From a virus, in the IMG/VR virus record IMGVR_UViG_3300042311_001406, positions 27,323 through 91,322 of that record: a stretch of DNA of 64,000 bases, one strand, 5' to 3'. Each line of letters starts with the position of its first letter. Position 1 is the stretch's first letter. The position numbers and the translations under genes were made by a program. Below the pieces are notes generated by a model that worked only from the letters and a program-made list of their open reading frames with translations, was not told the origin of the DNA and ran no database searches. This document shows positions 32,101 through 41,000 of the stretch, piece by piece.

Positions 32101-32840
32101 AAAAAAGTGACAAACAAAAGTCAGTCACTTTTCCATGTATACAGTTTTGCTGGGAGCGGTTTTCATGGCTTCAGGATGCGGCGGCCAACGACGTCGTCGC
32201 GCAGTGATCGATGCAAATATACTCTGTAGGAAAAACGCGTTAACAAAAGTCAGTCACTTTTTCAGTCACTAGCTGTGAAATCAAGGACTTACGCCCGGAA
32301 TCGGCGCGACCTGAAGCCGCGAACCACTGTCATGATAAAAGTCAGTCACTTCCTTGTAAGTCCTTGTGGCGCCTTCTCTTTTCCCTCTCTTTTTTCCTTT
32401 AGTGACTGAAAATCAGAAAATAGAAACTTTTCGGAGTCGGAGAAAAGCACGGTCGGTCTGCTGGTGCGGCGCACGCGGGAGTGCTGGCCGGTCCCTGGCT
32501 CTGGCGCTGGGCTGGGAAACTTGTTGAATTTCTGAAAAGTCAGTCACTTTTTTAAATTTGCAGCGAATTCCGTTGGCGCCACAAGGACTTACAAGGAAAT
32601 GACGAACTTAAAGTAAGGCACTGGGTCGACGGTTCACGGAAGGTCAACTTCCGGCGTAAGTCCTTGATTTTACAGCTAGTGACTGAAAAAGTGACTGAGA
32701 AGTGACAGAGATGAAATCCTACACAGTAAAGTGAACGAGTGTTCTCGTTTTGACGCCGCGTCCGGAAGCCATCCCACGGCCCCGCGTGCGCACAACAATG
32801 GCCGCAAACCCCCGAAAAAAGTCAGTCACTTTTTTGAGCA
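32101..32840. other. Candidate replication origin: 447-bp dyad with iterons
   Basis: Non-coding and strongly AT-rich compared with flanks. Boxes AGTCAGTCACTT lie at 32119-32130, 32248-32259, 32340-32351, 32538-32549 and 32820-32831. CAGTCACT is at 32263-32270, and AGTGACTG (reverse) at 32401-32408, 32679-32686 and 32690-32697. They sit in a large symmetry: outer arms 32251-32300 and 32649-32697 (48 of 50 positions match), inner arms 32350-32373 and 32575-32598 (24 bp perfect), and boxes 32401-32408 with 32541-32548, all centred on 32474. The centre (about 32440-32520) is GC-rich and not symmetric. It lies next to the primase-helicase gene. Between and around the arms I see no believable gene. 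Confidence 0.7.
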
Positions 32841-32902
32841 GTATATATTTTGGGCAAATTCAGATTCTGGCGTTTTCTTTGAGTTCAGAACGACACGTAA
32901 AA

Positions 32903-32923
32903 AAAGCGGCACGGAGCCGCTTT
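32903..32923 (-). terminator. Minus-strand terminator-like hairpin
   Basis: AAAGCGGC-ACGGA-GCCGCTTT (32903-32923). On the minus strand it is followed by a T-run (TTTTTTACGTG overall), giving a standard terminator, perhaps stopping transcription from the 33.2-35 kb genes before it enters the origin. Confidence 0.65.
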
Positions 32924-32924
32924 C

Positions 32925-32989
32925 ATCACGAAGCACGCCTGAGCGCTTCAAACCCTGTGAGGGGTTCAGCGCTTTGGCGGCTTCGTGAT
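32925..32989. other. Compact structured element
   Basis: ATCACGAAGC (32925-32934) pairs perfectly with GCTTCGTGAT (32980-32989). Inside, AGCGCT (32942-32947) pairs with AGCGCT (32968-32973), and AACCC (32951-32955) pairs with GGGTT (32962-32966). This gives a 65-nt three-step stem. It could be a small RNA, a processed 3' end or part of the origin. From 32999 to 33154 I see nothing clear apart from GTGGAT/ATCCAC around an A8 run near 33075-33096. Confidence 0.45.
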
Positions 32990-33154
32990 GGCTGTCAGGA
33001 CGTCATCAAGCATGGACATGTGGAACTCCGGAATCTGAGAGGGGGCGCGGCGACCAGCTGTTGGCCGCCTGCTTGTGGATAAAAAAAACCATCCACCCTG
33101 CACCCACCCAGTCCATTGCTGGACCAGATGGGTACAGAGCGAATGGCTGCCCTT

Positions 33155-33187
33155 GGCCAGGCGCCCTGGGTCAACCAGGGCGTGGCC
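33155..33187 (-). terminator. Hairpin just past the 341-aa gene
   Basis: GGCCA (33155-33159) and CGCCCTGG (33162-33169) pair with CCAGGGCG (33175-33182) and TGGCC (33183-33187), with a 2-nt bulge. It lies 10 nt beyond the minus-strand stop. It has no T-run, so its role as terminator is less certain. Confidence 0.5.
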
Positions 33188-33197
33188 AGGAGCGAGC

Positions 33198-34223
33198 TCA
33201 GGCCTTGGTCACCGCCGAGGCGGCGGCCAGCTCGGCTGCGGCCTGCTGCTGCACCGTTGCGTTGAGGGCCGGGAGGCTCTTCATCACCGCGGTCATGGCT
33301 GCCTCGACCGCAGCCGCCGTGGCGCGCGCCACGATGGCTTCGATGTCCGGCTGGTTGGCCTTGGCGGCTTCGAGTGCGGCCGTGGTCGCAATCGTCACGG
33401 CCTGCTCGATGTCACGGCTGTGGGACTTGACCTGGCCCATGGCCGCCTCGACTGCCGCCGTCGAGACTTCACGAGCGGCAGCCACGGTCTCGTTCTTGAG
33501 GCGGGTGGTGAAGCCTGCCTCCGCGCCGTAGTACAGACCGTCGCGCTGCTTCTGCTGGCGCACCACGCGGCTGTACATGTCCGAGCGCGCCAGGTAGCGC
33601 TCGTCGACGTACTTGATCAGCGTGTACCGCATCGACGCGTTCGTGTCGTAGACCGCCTTCTGGGTGCGGCTCGCACGCTCGAAGATCTGGCGGCGCATGC
33701 CGACACGACCAATCGTCGCGCCGGAATACACGTAGCAGAACGCAGCGATGAGGCTGTCGCCCTTGATGCCAAGTTCCGTGGCGATCTTGCGCATGTCCTC
33801 ATTGAGGCCACCACGGATCGCGCTGTTGTTGAGCTGGGCCGGGGCATCCATCTCGATGACGTCAGCCACCGAGCGGATCTGCTCAATGGTGCTGTCGATG
33901 TTCGAGTCCACGAGGAACTCTTCGACCTTGGTCACTTCGAGACGGGCGATCATCGAGAGGAACGCGTCGACGTCGGGAACGAAGTGACGCACTTCGGCCT
34001 TGTTCTCGATGAGCATGGCGAGCGTTTCTTCGGCATCGCGCAGTGCAGCGTCTTCCGGCATCTTGATCTTGCCGCCCTCACGCAAAGCAGTCGACAGGCG
34101 ACCGCCGTGGATGCGCTTGGTGTCCTCAAGGAACTGCTTGTCGGCGCGAGCTTCAGGGCTCGTGCTGCCGAGGATGGCGGTGGTGACGAAGTTGTTGAGC
34201 TTGCGGGTGATGGTGCTGGTCAT
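33198..34223 (-). CDS. Unknown 341-aa protein with helical C-terminus
   Basis: I do not recognise the family. Residues 1-210 are mixed, with 'KQFLEDTKRIHGGRLSTALREGG', 'FVPDVDAFLSMIARLEVTKVEEFLVDSNIDSTIEQIRSVADVIEMD' and 'GDSLIAAFCYVYSGATIGRVGMRRQIFERASRTQKAVYDTNASMRYTLIKYVDERY'. From about 235 on it is an Ala/Val-rich helical region with many AAxEAA steps, probably a coiled coil. It is driven by the TGAAAA/TATAAT promoter at 34303-34331 and has the AGAAAGAAAGAG leader shared by other minus-strand genes, so it is probably made early. A long plus-strand frame over it is a shadow. Confidence 0.8.
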   Translation of the reverse strand: MTSTITRKLNNFVTTAILGSTSPEARADKQFLEDTKRIHGGRLSTALREGGKIKMPEDAALRDAEETLAMLIENKAEVRHFVPDVDAFLSMIARLEVTKVEEFLVDSNIDSTIEQIRSVADVIEMDAPAQLNNSAIRGGLNEDMRKIATELGIKGDSLIAAFCYVYSGATIGRVGMRRQIFERASRTQKAVYDTNASMRYTLIKYVDERYLARSDMYSRVVRQQKQRDGLYYGAEAGFTTRLKNETVAAAREVSTAAVEAAMGQVKSHSRDIEQAVTIATTAALEAAKANQPDIEAIVARATAAAVEAAMTAVMKSLPALNATVQQQAAAELAAASAVTKA

Positions 34224-34302
34224 GGTGTTGTCTCTTTCTTTCTGTCAGGCGATCAGTGGGTTACGAGAGAAGCGATCGCCATATTGATCTTCTCTCTACT
34301 AT

Positions 34303-34331
34303 ATTATACCGCATTTTAGGCGGTATTTTCA
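34303..34331 (-). promoter_or_regulatory. Minus-strand promoter with operator-like palindrome
   Basis: Minus strand: TGAAAA (34331-34326), 17 nt, TATAAT (34308-34303). The spacer carries the inverted repeat ATACCGC-N7-GCGGTAT (34306-34326), so a dimeric repressor could bind between the boxes. Same class as those at 35025-35053 and 48807-48835. Confidence 0.75.
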
Positions 34332-34529
34332 CGATCCAAACGTGTCATACCCGCGGAATGCGGGGTTACACTCAATTTCTCTGTCTTCAGATGAACCGCT
34401 GCCAATGCAGATGTTCAGCCGCCTGGTGGCGTGCCGTTTCCTGTCGATGGCATCCTGACGCTGCAGTTCATCCCTCGTGTCTCCAGCGGCCAAGTGGAGA
34501 TCGACGAGCAGGATCATCAACTCATCCAT
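34329..34529 (-). CDS. Small hypothetical protein
   Basis: 66 aa. The ATG at 34529 has TAGGAG at 8-nt spacing, where the TAG is the stop of the upstream lipoprotein gene, so translation is probably coupled. The sequence starts MDELMILLVDLHLAAGDTRDEL (acidic, hydrophobic helix) and ends with a basic stretch and two Cys. No family recognised. The next promoter's -35 box overlaps its stop. Confidence 0.5.
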   Translation of the reverse strand: MDELMILLVDLHLAAGDTRDELQRQDAIDRKRHATRRLNICIGSGSSEDREIECNPAFRGYDTFGS

Positions 34530-34539
34530 CTGCACGCTC

Positions 34540-34980
34540 CTAGAAGCTGTCGAGGCACAGGCTCTCAGACTCGAAGTATCTGTCGCAGACACCATCAAGA
34601 TCCACTGGGATCTCGAAGCCGTTTTTACCGCAGAACCCGTAGTGGTTCAGGCAGGAGACAGCCTCATAGGTCTCGGCGTCACACGGGTTGTCGACGAAGT
34701 AGTCGTTGTCGGCGCACACCTCGGCAGCCTCGCTCTTCGTCAGGCCGCCATCACACATGGCCTCCTTGACGCAGAGGTCATGGTTGACGGTGTCGCGCGA
34801 CAGCCAGGTGATGGGACCTTTGGCTTCATTCGCGCGGTACACGACCTCGACGTCAGGCTCTTGGGTGCAGCCAGTGAGGCTGGACATCGCAAAGAGGCCG
34901 AGCGCTGCGACCCCGAAGACGACGGTGCCATAGGTGGCACCAAAGGCAAAGCACTTCAGGCATTGTTTATTCGTGATCAT
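34540..34980 (-). CDS. Cys-rich predicted lipoprotein
   Basis: 146 aa. N-terminal region with a long hydrophobic segment (TYGTVVFGVAALGLFAMSSLTGC) ending in a good lipobox L-T-G-C (Cys38). The mature part has about nine Cys (HDLCVKEAMCDGG, EVCADNDYFVDNPCDAETYEAVSCLNHYGFCG, GVCDRYFESESLC), suggesting a disulfide-stabilised surface or periplasmic domain. AAGGGG precedes the start, and the 35025-35053 promoter drives it. Early-expressed phage lipoproteins often block superinfection. That is an inference. Confidence 0.75.
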   Translation of the reverse strand: MITNKQCLKCFAFGATYGTVVFGVAALGLFAMSSLTGCTQEPDVEVVYRANEAKGPITWLSRDTVNHDLCVKEAMCDGGLTKSEAAEVCADNDYFVDNPCDAETYEAVSCLNHYGFCGKNGFEIPVDLDGVCDRYFESESLCLDSF

Positions 34981-35024
34981 TGGAGCCCCTTAATGAGCAC
35001 CGGAATGGTTGCTCTTGTTACTAT

Positions 35025-35053
35025 TTTATACCGTGAAATGGAGCCGCTTTTCA
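35025..35053 (-). promoter_or_regulatory. Minus-strand promoter for the Cys-rich lipoprotein
   Basis: Minus strand: TGAAAA (35053-35048), 17 nt ending CACGG, TATAAA (35030-35025), followed by ATAGTAAC. Nearly the same as the promoters at 34303-34331 and 48807-48835. Confidence 0.75.
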
Positions 35054-35081
35054 TGGTCTACCCCTTGGCCCTGTCGACGTG

Positions 35082-35087
35082 TAGACT
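35082..35087 (+). promoter_or_regulatory. -10-like box of the RNA polymerase gene
   Basis: TGTAGACT (box TAGACT 35082-35087) lies 6 nt before ATG 35094 with no Shine-Dalgarno and no good -35 box, as at 13917-13922 and 5872-5877. Confidence 0.35.
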
Positions 35088-35093
35088 TCGCGC

Positions 35094-38000
35094 ATGAGCA
35101 TCCAGCACGCGTCCTCGACCTTCGACAGCGTCAAGCGCAACCTCGTGGAACACCTCACGAGCTTGTTCCCTCTGGAGAGCGAGGGTCGAACGTTGCGGCT
35201 CACTGGCCCAATCGTGGTCGATGATCGACTGGCGATGGATGACTACGAGGGGCAGCGCGCGGCTCGTACGGCCGGGAAGTCGTGGACGGTGCCCGTCAAA
35301 GCGCCGTTGGAACTCCTGAAGGGCGACCGGGTCATCGACCGGAAGACGGTCAAGCTGCTCGACCTGCCACGTCTGACCAACCGCGGCTCGTACATCGTTG
35401 GCGGCACCGAATACATGTTCCCAGCCCAGAAGCGCCTGCGCTCTGGCGTCTACGTGCGCACCCGCGGCGACGGCACCACCGAGGCCATGTTCAACCTCAA
35501 GAAGGGCCGCAACTTCTCGGTGGCGATGCACCCGTCGAAAGGGAACTTCGTCATCGAGATCGCGACGACCACGACGCTGCCGCTCTACCCGCTCCTGCGT
35601 GCACTCGGTGTCGAAGACAGCGAGATGGTGAAAGCCTGGGGCCGTGAAGTGTTCACGGCGAACCACATGGTCGAAAGCAGCGACGCCTACAAGAAGGCAC
35701 AGCAGCGCATCTTCGACTTGATCTCGTACAACGATCGTCGGGAAGACGCTCAGGTCCCACAGCCCGCAGACATGAACGCCGCCATCCGTGACAAGATCGG
35801 CGAGTCGTCGTGGGATGGCGACAACGTCGAGCTGACTCTCGGCTTCAAGACCGCGGGTCTCGACGGACCCAGCCTCTTGGCCGCCGCCACGAAGTTGCTC
35901 CAGGTGAACCGCAACGAGGCCAAGGAAGACAACCGTGAGTCGCTGATCCACAGCGACATCGTCGACTTGAGCGACTACATCGTCGAGCGCTACAACGACC
36001 GCCAGTTCCGTGGCCGCCTGCAGCGCCAGCTTGCCCGCATGGTGGGCAATGCCGACACCGTGACCGACGCGATCCCGCGTGACGCTTTCCAGCGCCCTGT
36101 GAACTCGCTGATGACCGAGGCCGCCATCAGCCGCAGCCCGAACCAGGGCAACCCGCTTGGCATTATGAGCGACTACACCGCAGTCACGGTTCGCGGTGAA
36201 GGTGGCATCGAGAGCGACCATGCGCTGACGCGTGGCGTGCGCGCGCTCGACCCCAGCCACCTCGGCTTTCTGGACCCAGCCCACACGCCTGAAGGCGCCC
36301 AGATCGGCACGACCCTGCACTTGGCTGCCGGTACCCGCAAGAAGGGCCGCACCTTGGTGACCGACGTGTGGAACTTCCGCAGCAAGTCTCTCATGGAGGC
36401 GACGCCGATCGACATCCACAAGGGCGTCATCGCGTTCCCCGACTTCTTTGACGTCGTCAGCAAGCGGCTCAAGCCGGTCAATGGGAAGATCAAAGCCATG
36501 AAGGCTGGCGAGATCGTTGAGGTCTTGCCTGCAGAAGTCGACATGGCTTTCACGCTCCCAGAGCAGCTCTTCGACACCAACTCGCTCGCTGTTCCGTTCT
36601 TGAGCCACAACAACGGTGTGCGCTTGATGACGGCTGCCAAGATGGGTGTGCAAAGCAAGACCCTGGTGCACCGCGAGGCGCCCAAGGTGCAGGTGCTGCT
36701 GCCCGACCAGAAGGAGACGCTTGAAGGCGCCATGGGCAAGAGCTTCAGCGTGCAGTCCCCCGTCGATGGCGTCGTCGAAAAGATCGAAGAACAGGCGATC
36801 ATCGTCAGCGGCCAGAAAGTGCCGATGCCGAAATACTTCCCGTTGAACAACGGCAACTACTGGCACGCCAAGCCCAAGGTGAAGGTCGGTGACAAGGTCA
36901 AGAAGGGTCAACTCCTGGCCGACACCAACTTCACCAAAGACGGCGTTCTGGCGCAGGGCACCAACCTGCGCGTCGCCTACGTGCCGTACAAAGGCCTCAA
37001 CTTCGAGGACGGCGTCGTCATCAGCGAAGGGGCGAGCTCGAAGCTGACCAGCGAGCACGTCTACCCGGTCGACTTCGCGTACGACAGCGAGACGGTGATC
37101 AACAAGAAGTCGTTCCAGTCGTACTTTCCGACGACGTTTACCGAAGAGCAGGTCAAGCAGATCGACGATGGCGGTCTGATCACTGTCGGCACAACGCTGA
37201 CCTACGGCATGCCCATGGTGCTGGCGCTCAAGAAGCGGCAGCTCGGCACCGAGGGTGAGCGCCTGGCCTCCATCTCCCGCATGCTGGCCACCGAGTACAG
37301 CGACGCAAGCTTGACGTGGAAGAAGCACGTTGCCGGCGAAGTGCTGGAGATCGTGCACCGCAACAATGAGATCGTCATCCACGTTCGCACCGAGGAGCCG
37401 GCGCGCATCGGCGACAAGATCGTTGGCCGCTACGGCAACAAGGGCGTAATCGTCCACATCATCCCGAACGACCAGATGCCGAAGGATGCTGGTGGCAAGC
37501 CATTGGACTTGCTGCTGAATCCGAATGGCGTCGTCGGCCGCATGAACCTGGGCCAGATTCTGGAGACCACCAGCTCACGTATCTCCGAGAAGACTGGCAA
37601 GCCGTACGTCGCCAGCGGCTTCGGTGGAAATGCCACGGAGCGCGTAACTGCTGAGCTCAAGAAGCTGGGCCTGAAGGATCACGAGACGATTCACGATCCG
37701 ATCGACAACATCGACATCCCCGGCATCCTGGTTGGCAGCCAGTACATCTACAAGCTGGAGCATCAGGCCACCAAGAAGGTGAGCTCGCGCGGTGGCGGCC
37801 CTGAAGCGCTGGAGCACGGCGAGGTCTACACCAGCGAGAACCAGCCGGCGAAGGGTTCTGGCGTCGGCGGACGCGCCATCGGCAGCATGGAGATGTACGC
37901 GCTGTTGGCCCACGGCGCGACGAAGAACATCCACGAGATCTACACGAGCAAGTCGAACTTCGATCCGGAGTTCTGGCGTGCTGTGGTCAGCGGCCTCCCG

Positions 38001-41000
38001 CTCCCGCCGCCGAAGGCAACTTTCAGCAGCGAGAAGTTCGTCACCCTGCTCAAGGGTGCCGGCATCGACGTCCGCATCGACGAAGACATGAAGGAGGCGC
38101 GCTTCGTTCCCTTCCTCGATCGCCAGGTGCTGGCCGCCAGCAACGGCGAGATCAAGAAGTCTGCGGTCATTCGCGACAAGGACGGCGCCGAGATTCCTGG
38201 TGGCCTCTTCGACCTGAAGGCGACGGGTGGCCTCAAGGGCGAGCACTACTCGCACATCACGCTGCCAGAGCCGATGCCGAGCCCGATGTTCAGCAAGGCC
38301 ATCGCAACGCTGCTTGGCATCCGTGAGGACGACATCAGCAGCGTCATCGACGGCAGCATGGAACTCAAGTCTGGTGGCTCTGGTCCGCAGGCGCTCAAGA
38401 AGGCTTTGTCTGCCATCGACGTCGACGCCCGCATCAAGGCGGTCGAGACAGAGATCGTCGGCAAGAAGGCGGCGCAGCTCAACAAGCTGCACCGTGAACT
38501 TCGCTTCCTGAAGGCGCTGAAGTCGACCGGCACCAAGCCGAGCGAGTACATGATCAGCGTGCTGCCGGTCATCCCGCCGAAGTTCCGCCCCATCTACACA
38601 CTGCCTGACGGCGCCATCCGCGTCAGCGACCTGAACTACCACTACCAGGCGCTCCTGCAGCTCAACGAGCAGATTGCTCGCATGAAGGGCAAGCCGGAGT
38701 TCAAGGACGAGTACAAGAAGGCGCTGGGCCAGGTCTACAAGGGCATCAATGGTGTGGCTGGCGTCGACGCTGGCATCGTCGACCGCAAGGGCCAGGACAT
38801 CAAGGGCATCGTCGACACGCTGTCTGGCCAAGGATCGCCGAAGGGCGGCTACGTTCACTCGACGATGCTGAAGCGCCGCCAGGACATGAGCGGCTCGGCT
38901 GTGGCCACCGTGAACCCGAAGCTGGGCCTCGACGAAGTCGGCATCCCGGAAGAGACGGCCTGGAAGATGTTCCGCCCGCTCGTGCAGCGCGAGATGTCCA
39001 TCATGGGCTTCAAGCCGAACGACGCCAAGAAGGACATCGACGACCGCACCCCCGGCGCCCGCCAGGCGTTGGAGAACGTGATGCGCTCGCGCGTCGTCAC
39101 CATCAACCGTGCGCCGTCGCTGCATAAGTTCTCGATCATGGCGTTCAAGCCTCGCCTAACCAAGGGCTACGCCGTCGAGATGAACCCGTTCGTCTTCAAC
39201 GGCTTGAACCTCGACCTCGACGGTGACGTGCTCGGCATGCATGTTCCCGTCAGCGAAGAGGCGAATGCTGAAGCGCACGACATGCTCCCCAGTAAACACC
39301 TGTACAAGCCAGGGAGCGGCGCGCTCATGCCGAAGCTCGGTCAGGAGTACGTTCTGGGTCTCTACCGGATCACGTCGCCTGGCGAGAAGACGACGAAGGT
39401 CTACAGCTCGACGACGGCAGCCATCGCCGACCTCACGGCCCGCAAGATTGCCCCGAATGCCATGGTCAGTGTCCGCGGTCTTGGCGCGACGACGCCAGGC
39501 CGTGTGCTCATCAACAGCGTGCTGCCAGCCGCGGTCCGAGACTACGGCCTCATCTACACGCAGAAGGCGACCAACGCGAAGTTGGAGGAGATCGACAAGA
39601 AGGTCGGCCGTGACGCCTTCAGCAAGGCCCTCAGCGCCATCAGCGACATTGGCCGCCAGTACGCCTACAGCACCGGCGCCAGCTTCCTGTTGAGCGACCT
39701 GCAGGTGATGACCAAGGACCGCAACGACGCGTATCGGATCGCCGATCGCAAGGCCGACGCCATCCGTCTTGGTCCCGGCACTGAGGCTGAGAAGCGCAAG
39801 AAGCTCATCGAGATCTACCAGGCTGTCAGCAACGATCTGACCAACAACATCCACCTCAAGGACAACGACAGCAAAGGTCGCAACAACATCACCGAGATGC
39901 TGACCAGCGGCGCCCGTGGTAGCCCGGAGCAGGCCCGTCAGTTGGTGGCCAACGTCGGCGTCATGCTTGACCACGAGAACCGGCCGATGCCCTTGCCTGT
40001 CCGCGGCACATACACCGAGGGCCTCGACACCGCTGAATACTTCCAGCACATGTACGGAGCCAGAAAGGGCATGATCGACAAGTCGCAGTCGGTTCGTGAC
40101 CCTGGCGCGCTCACGAAGCAGATGGTCGTCTCGGCCACCAGCTTCCGTGTGGCCATGCTCGACTGTGGCACCAAGGGTGGCATCGCTGAGACCACGAAAC
40201 GGAACGATGCGATCGATCGCTATCTGGCTGAAGACATCCCTGGTGTTGCGCGGCACAACGAAGTCGTCACGACGACGGTGCTCAACAAGGCACGGGCCAA
40301 GGGCATTGTCGACATCAAGGTACGCAGCCCGTTGACGTGCCTGGTGCCGCAGGGTGTGTGCGTGCGCTGCTACGGCCTCGATGCTGAGGGGCAGCCGCCA
40401 TCCATCGGTGCTCACGTTGGCGTCGTCGATACCCACGCCATCACGGAGCCCACGACGCAGATGGCGCTCAAGAGCTTCCACACAGGTGGTGTCGCCACCC
40501 AGAAGCAGCAGCTCAGCACCGGGTTCGATCGTGCGGCTCAGTTGTTCGAGATGCCGTCGTCGCTCCGCGGCCACGCCATCGTCGCAGAAGTCCCCGGCGT
40601 GGTTTCTTCCGTCGAGAAGAGTAACTTCGGTGGCTGGTACGTCACGATCGCCAACAACAAGCACCGCATCCCGCACGACCGCGAAGTCATCGTCAAGGTC
40701 GGCGACGTCGTCACACCTGGTCAGGCGCTGACGTCCGGCAGCGTGCGACCGCAGGACACCATGCGTTTGCGTGGTCTGCACGCAGCCCGCATGACCTTGC
40801 GCGACGACATTCGGTCCGTGTTCGCGGAAGGTGGCGTGAACCTGAAGCCGAAGACGATCGAAACGGCTGTGCGCATGCTGACCGACACGGTCCGCATCAT
40901 CAACGCGGGGGATCACCCACACCTTGTCGTCGGCGACCACGCCAGCATGAGCCAGGTGGAGAACTGGAACCGGGAGAACCGCGACAAGCATCAGGTTCGG

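Noticed and set aside
32101-32840. CRISPR array
   Set aside because: The repeats are short, occur in both orientations, have uneven spacing and are arranged symmetrically rather than as repeat-spacer units.
32731-32988. 85-codon frame in the origin region
   Set aside because: It crosses an AGTCAGTCACTT box and the 32903-32923 hairpin, its start lacks a Shine-Dalgarno, and the protein looks random.
33075-34319. 414-codon plus-strand frame over the 341-aa minus-strand gene
   Set aside because: The minus-strand gene has a promoter, a leader and a hairpin at its end. The plus frame runs into the promoter region and lacks a start site.
37575-39125. 516-codon minus-strand frame within the RNA polymerase gene
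   Set aside because: Same reason. Leu/Arg/Asp/Val-rich composition and no ribosome-binding site.
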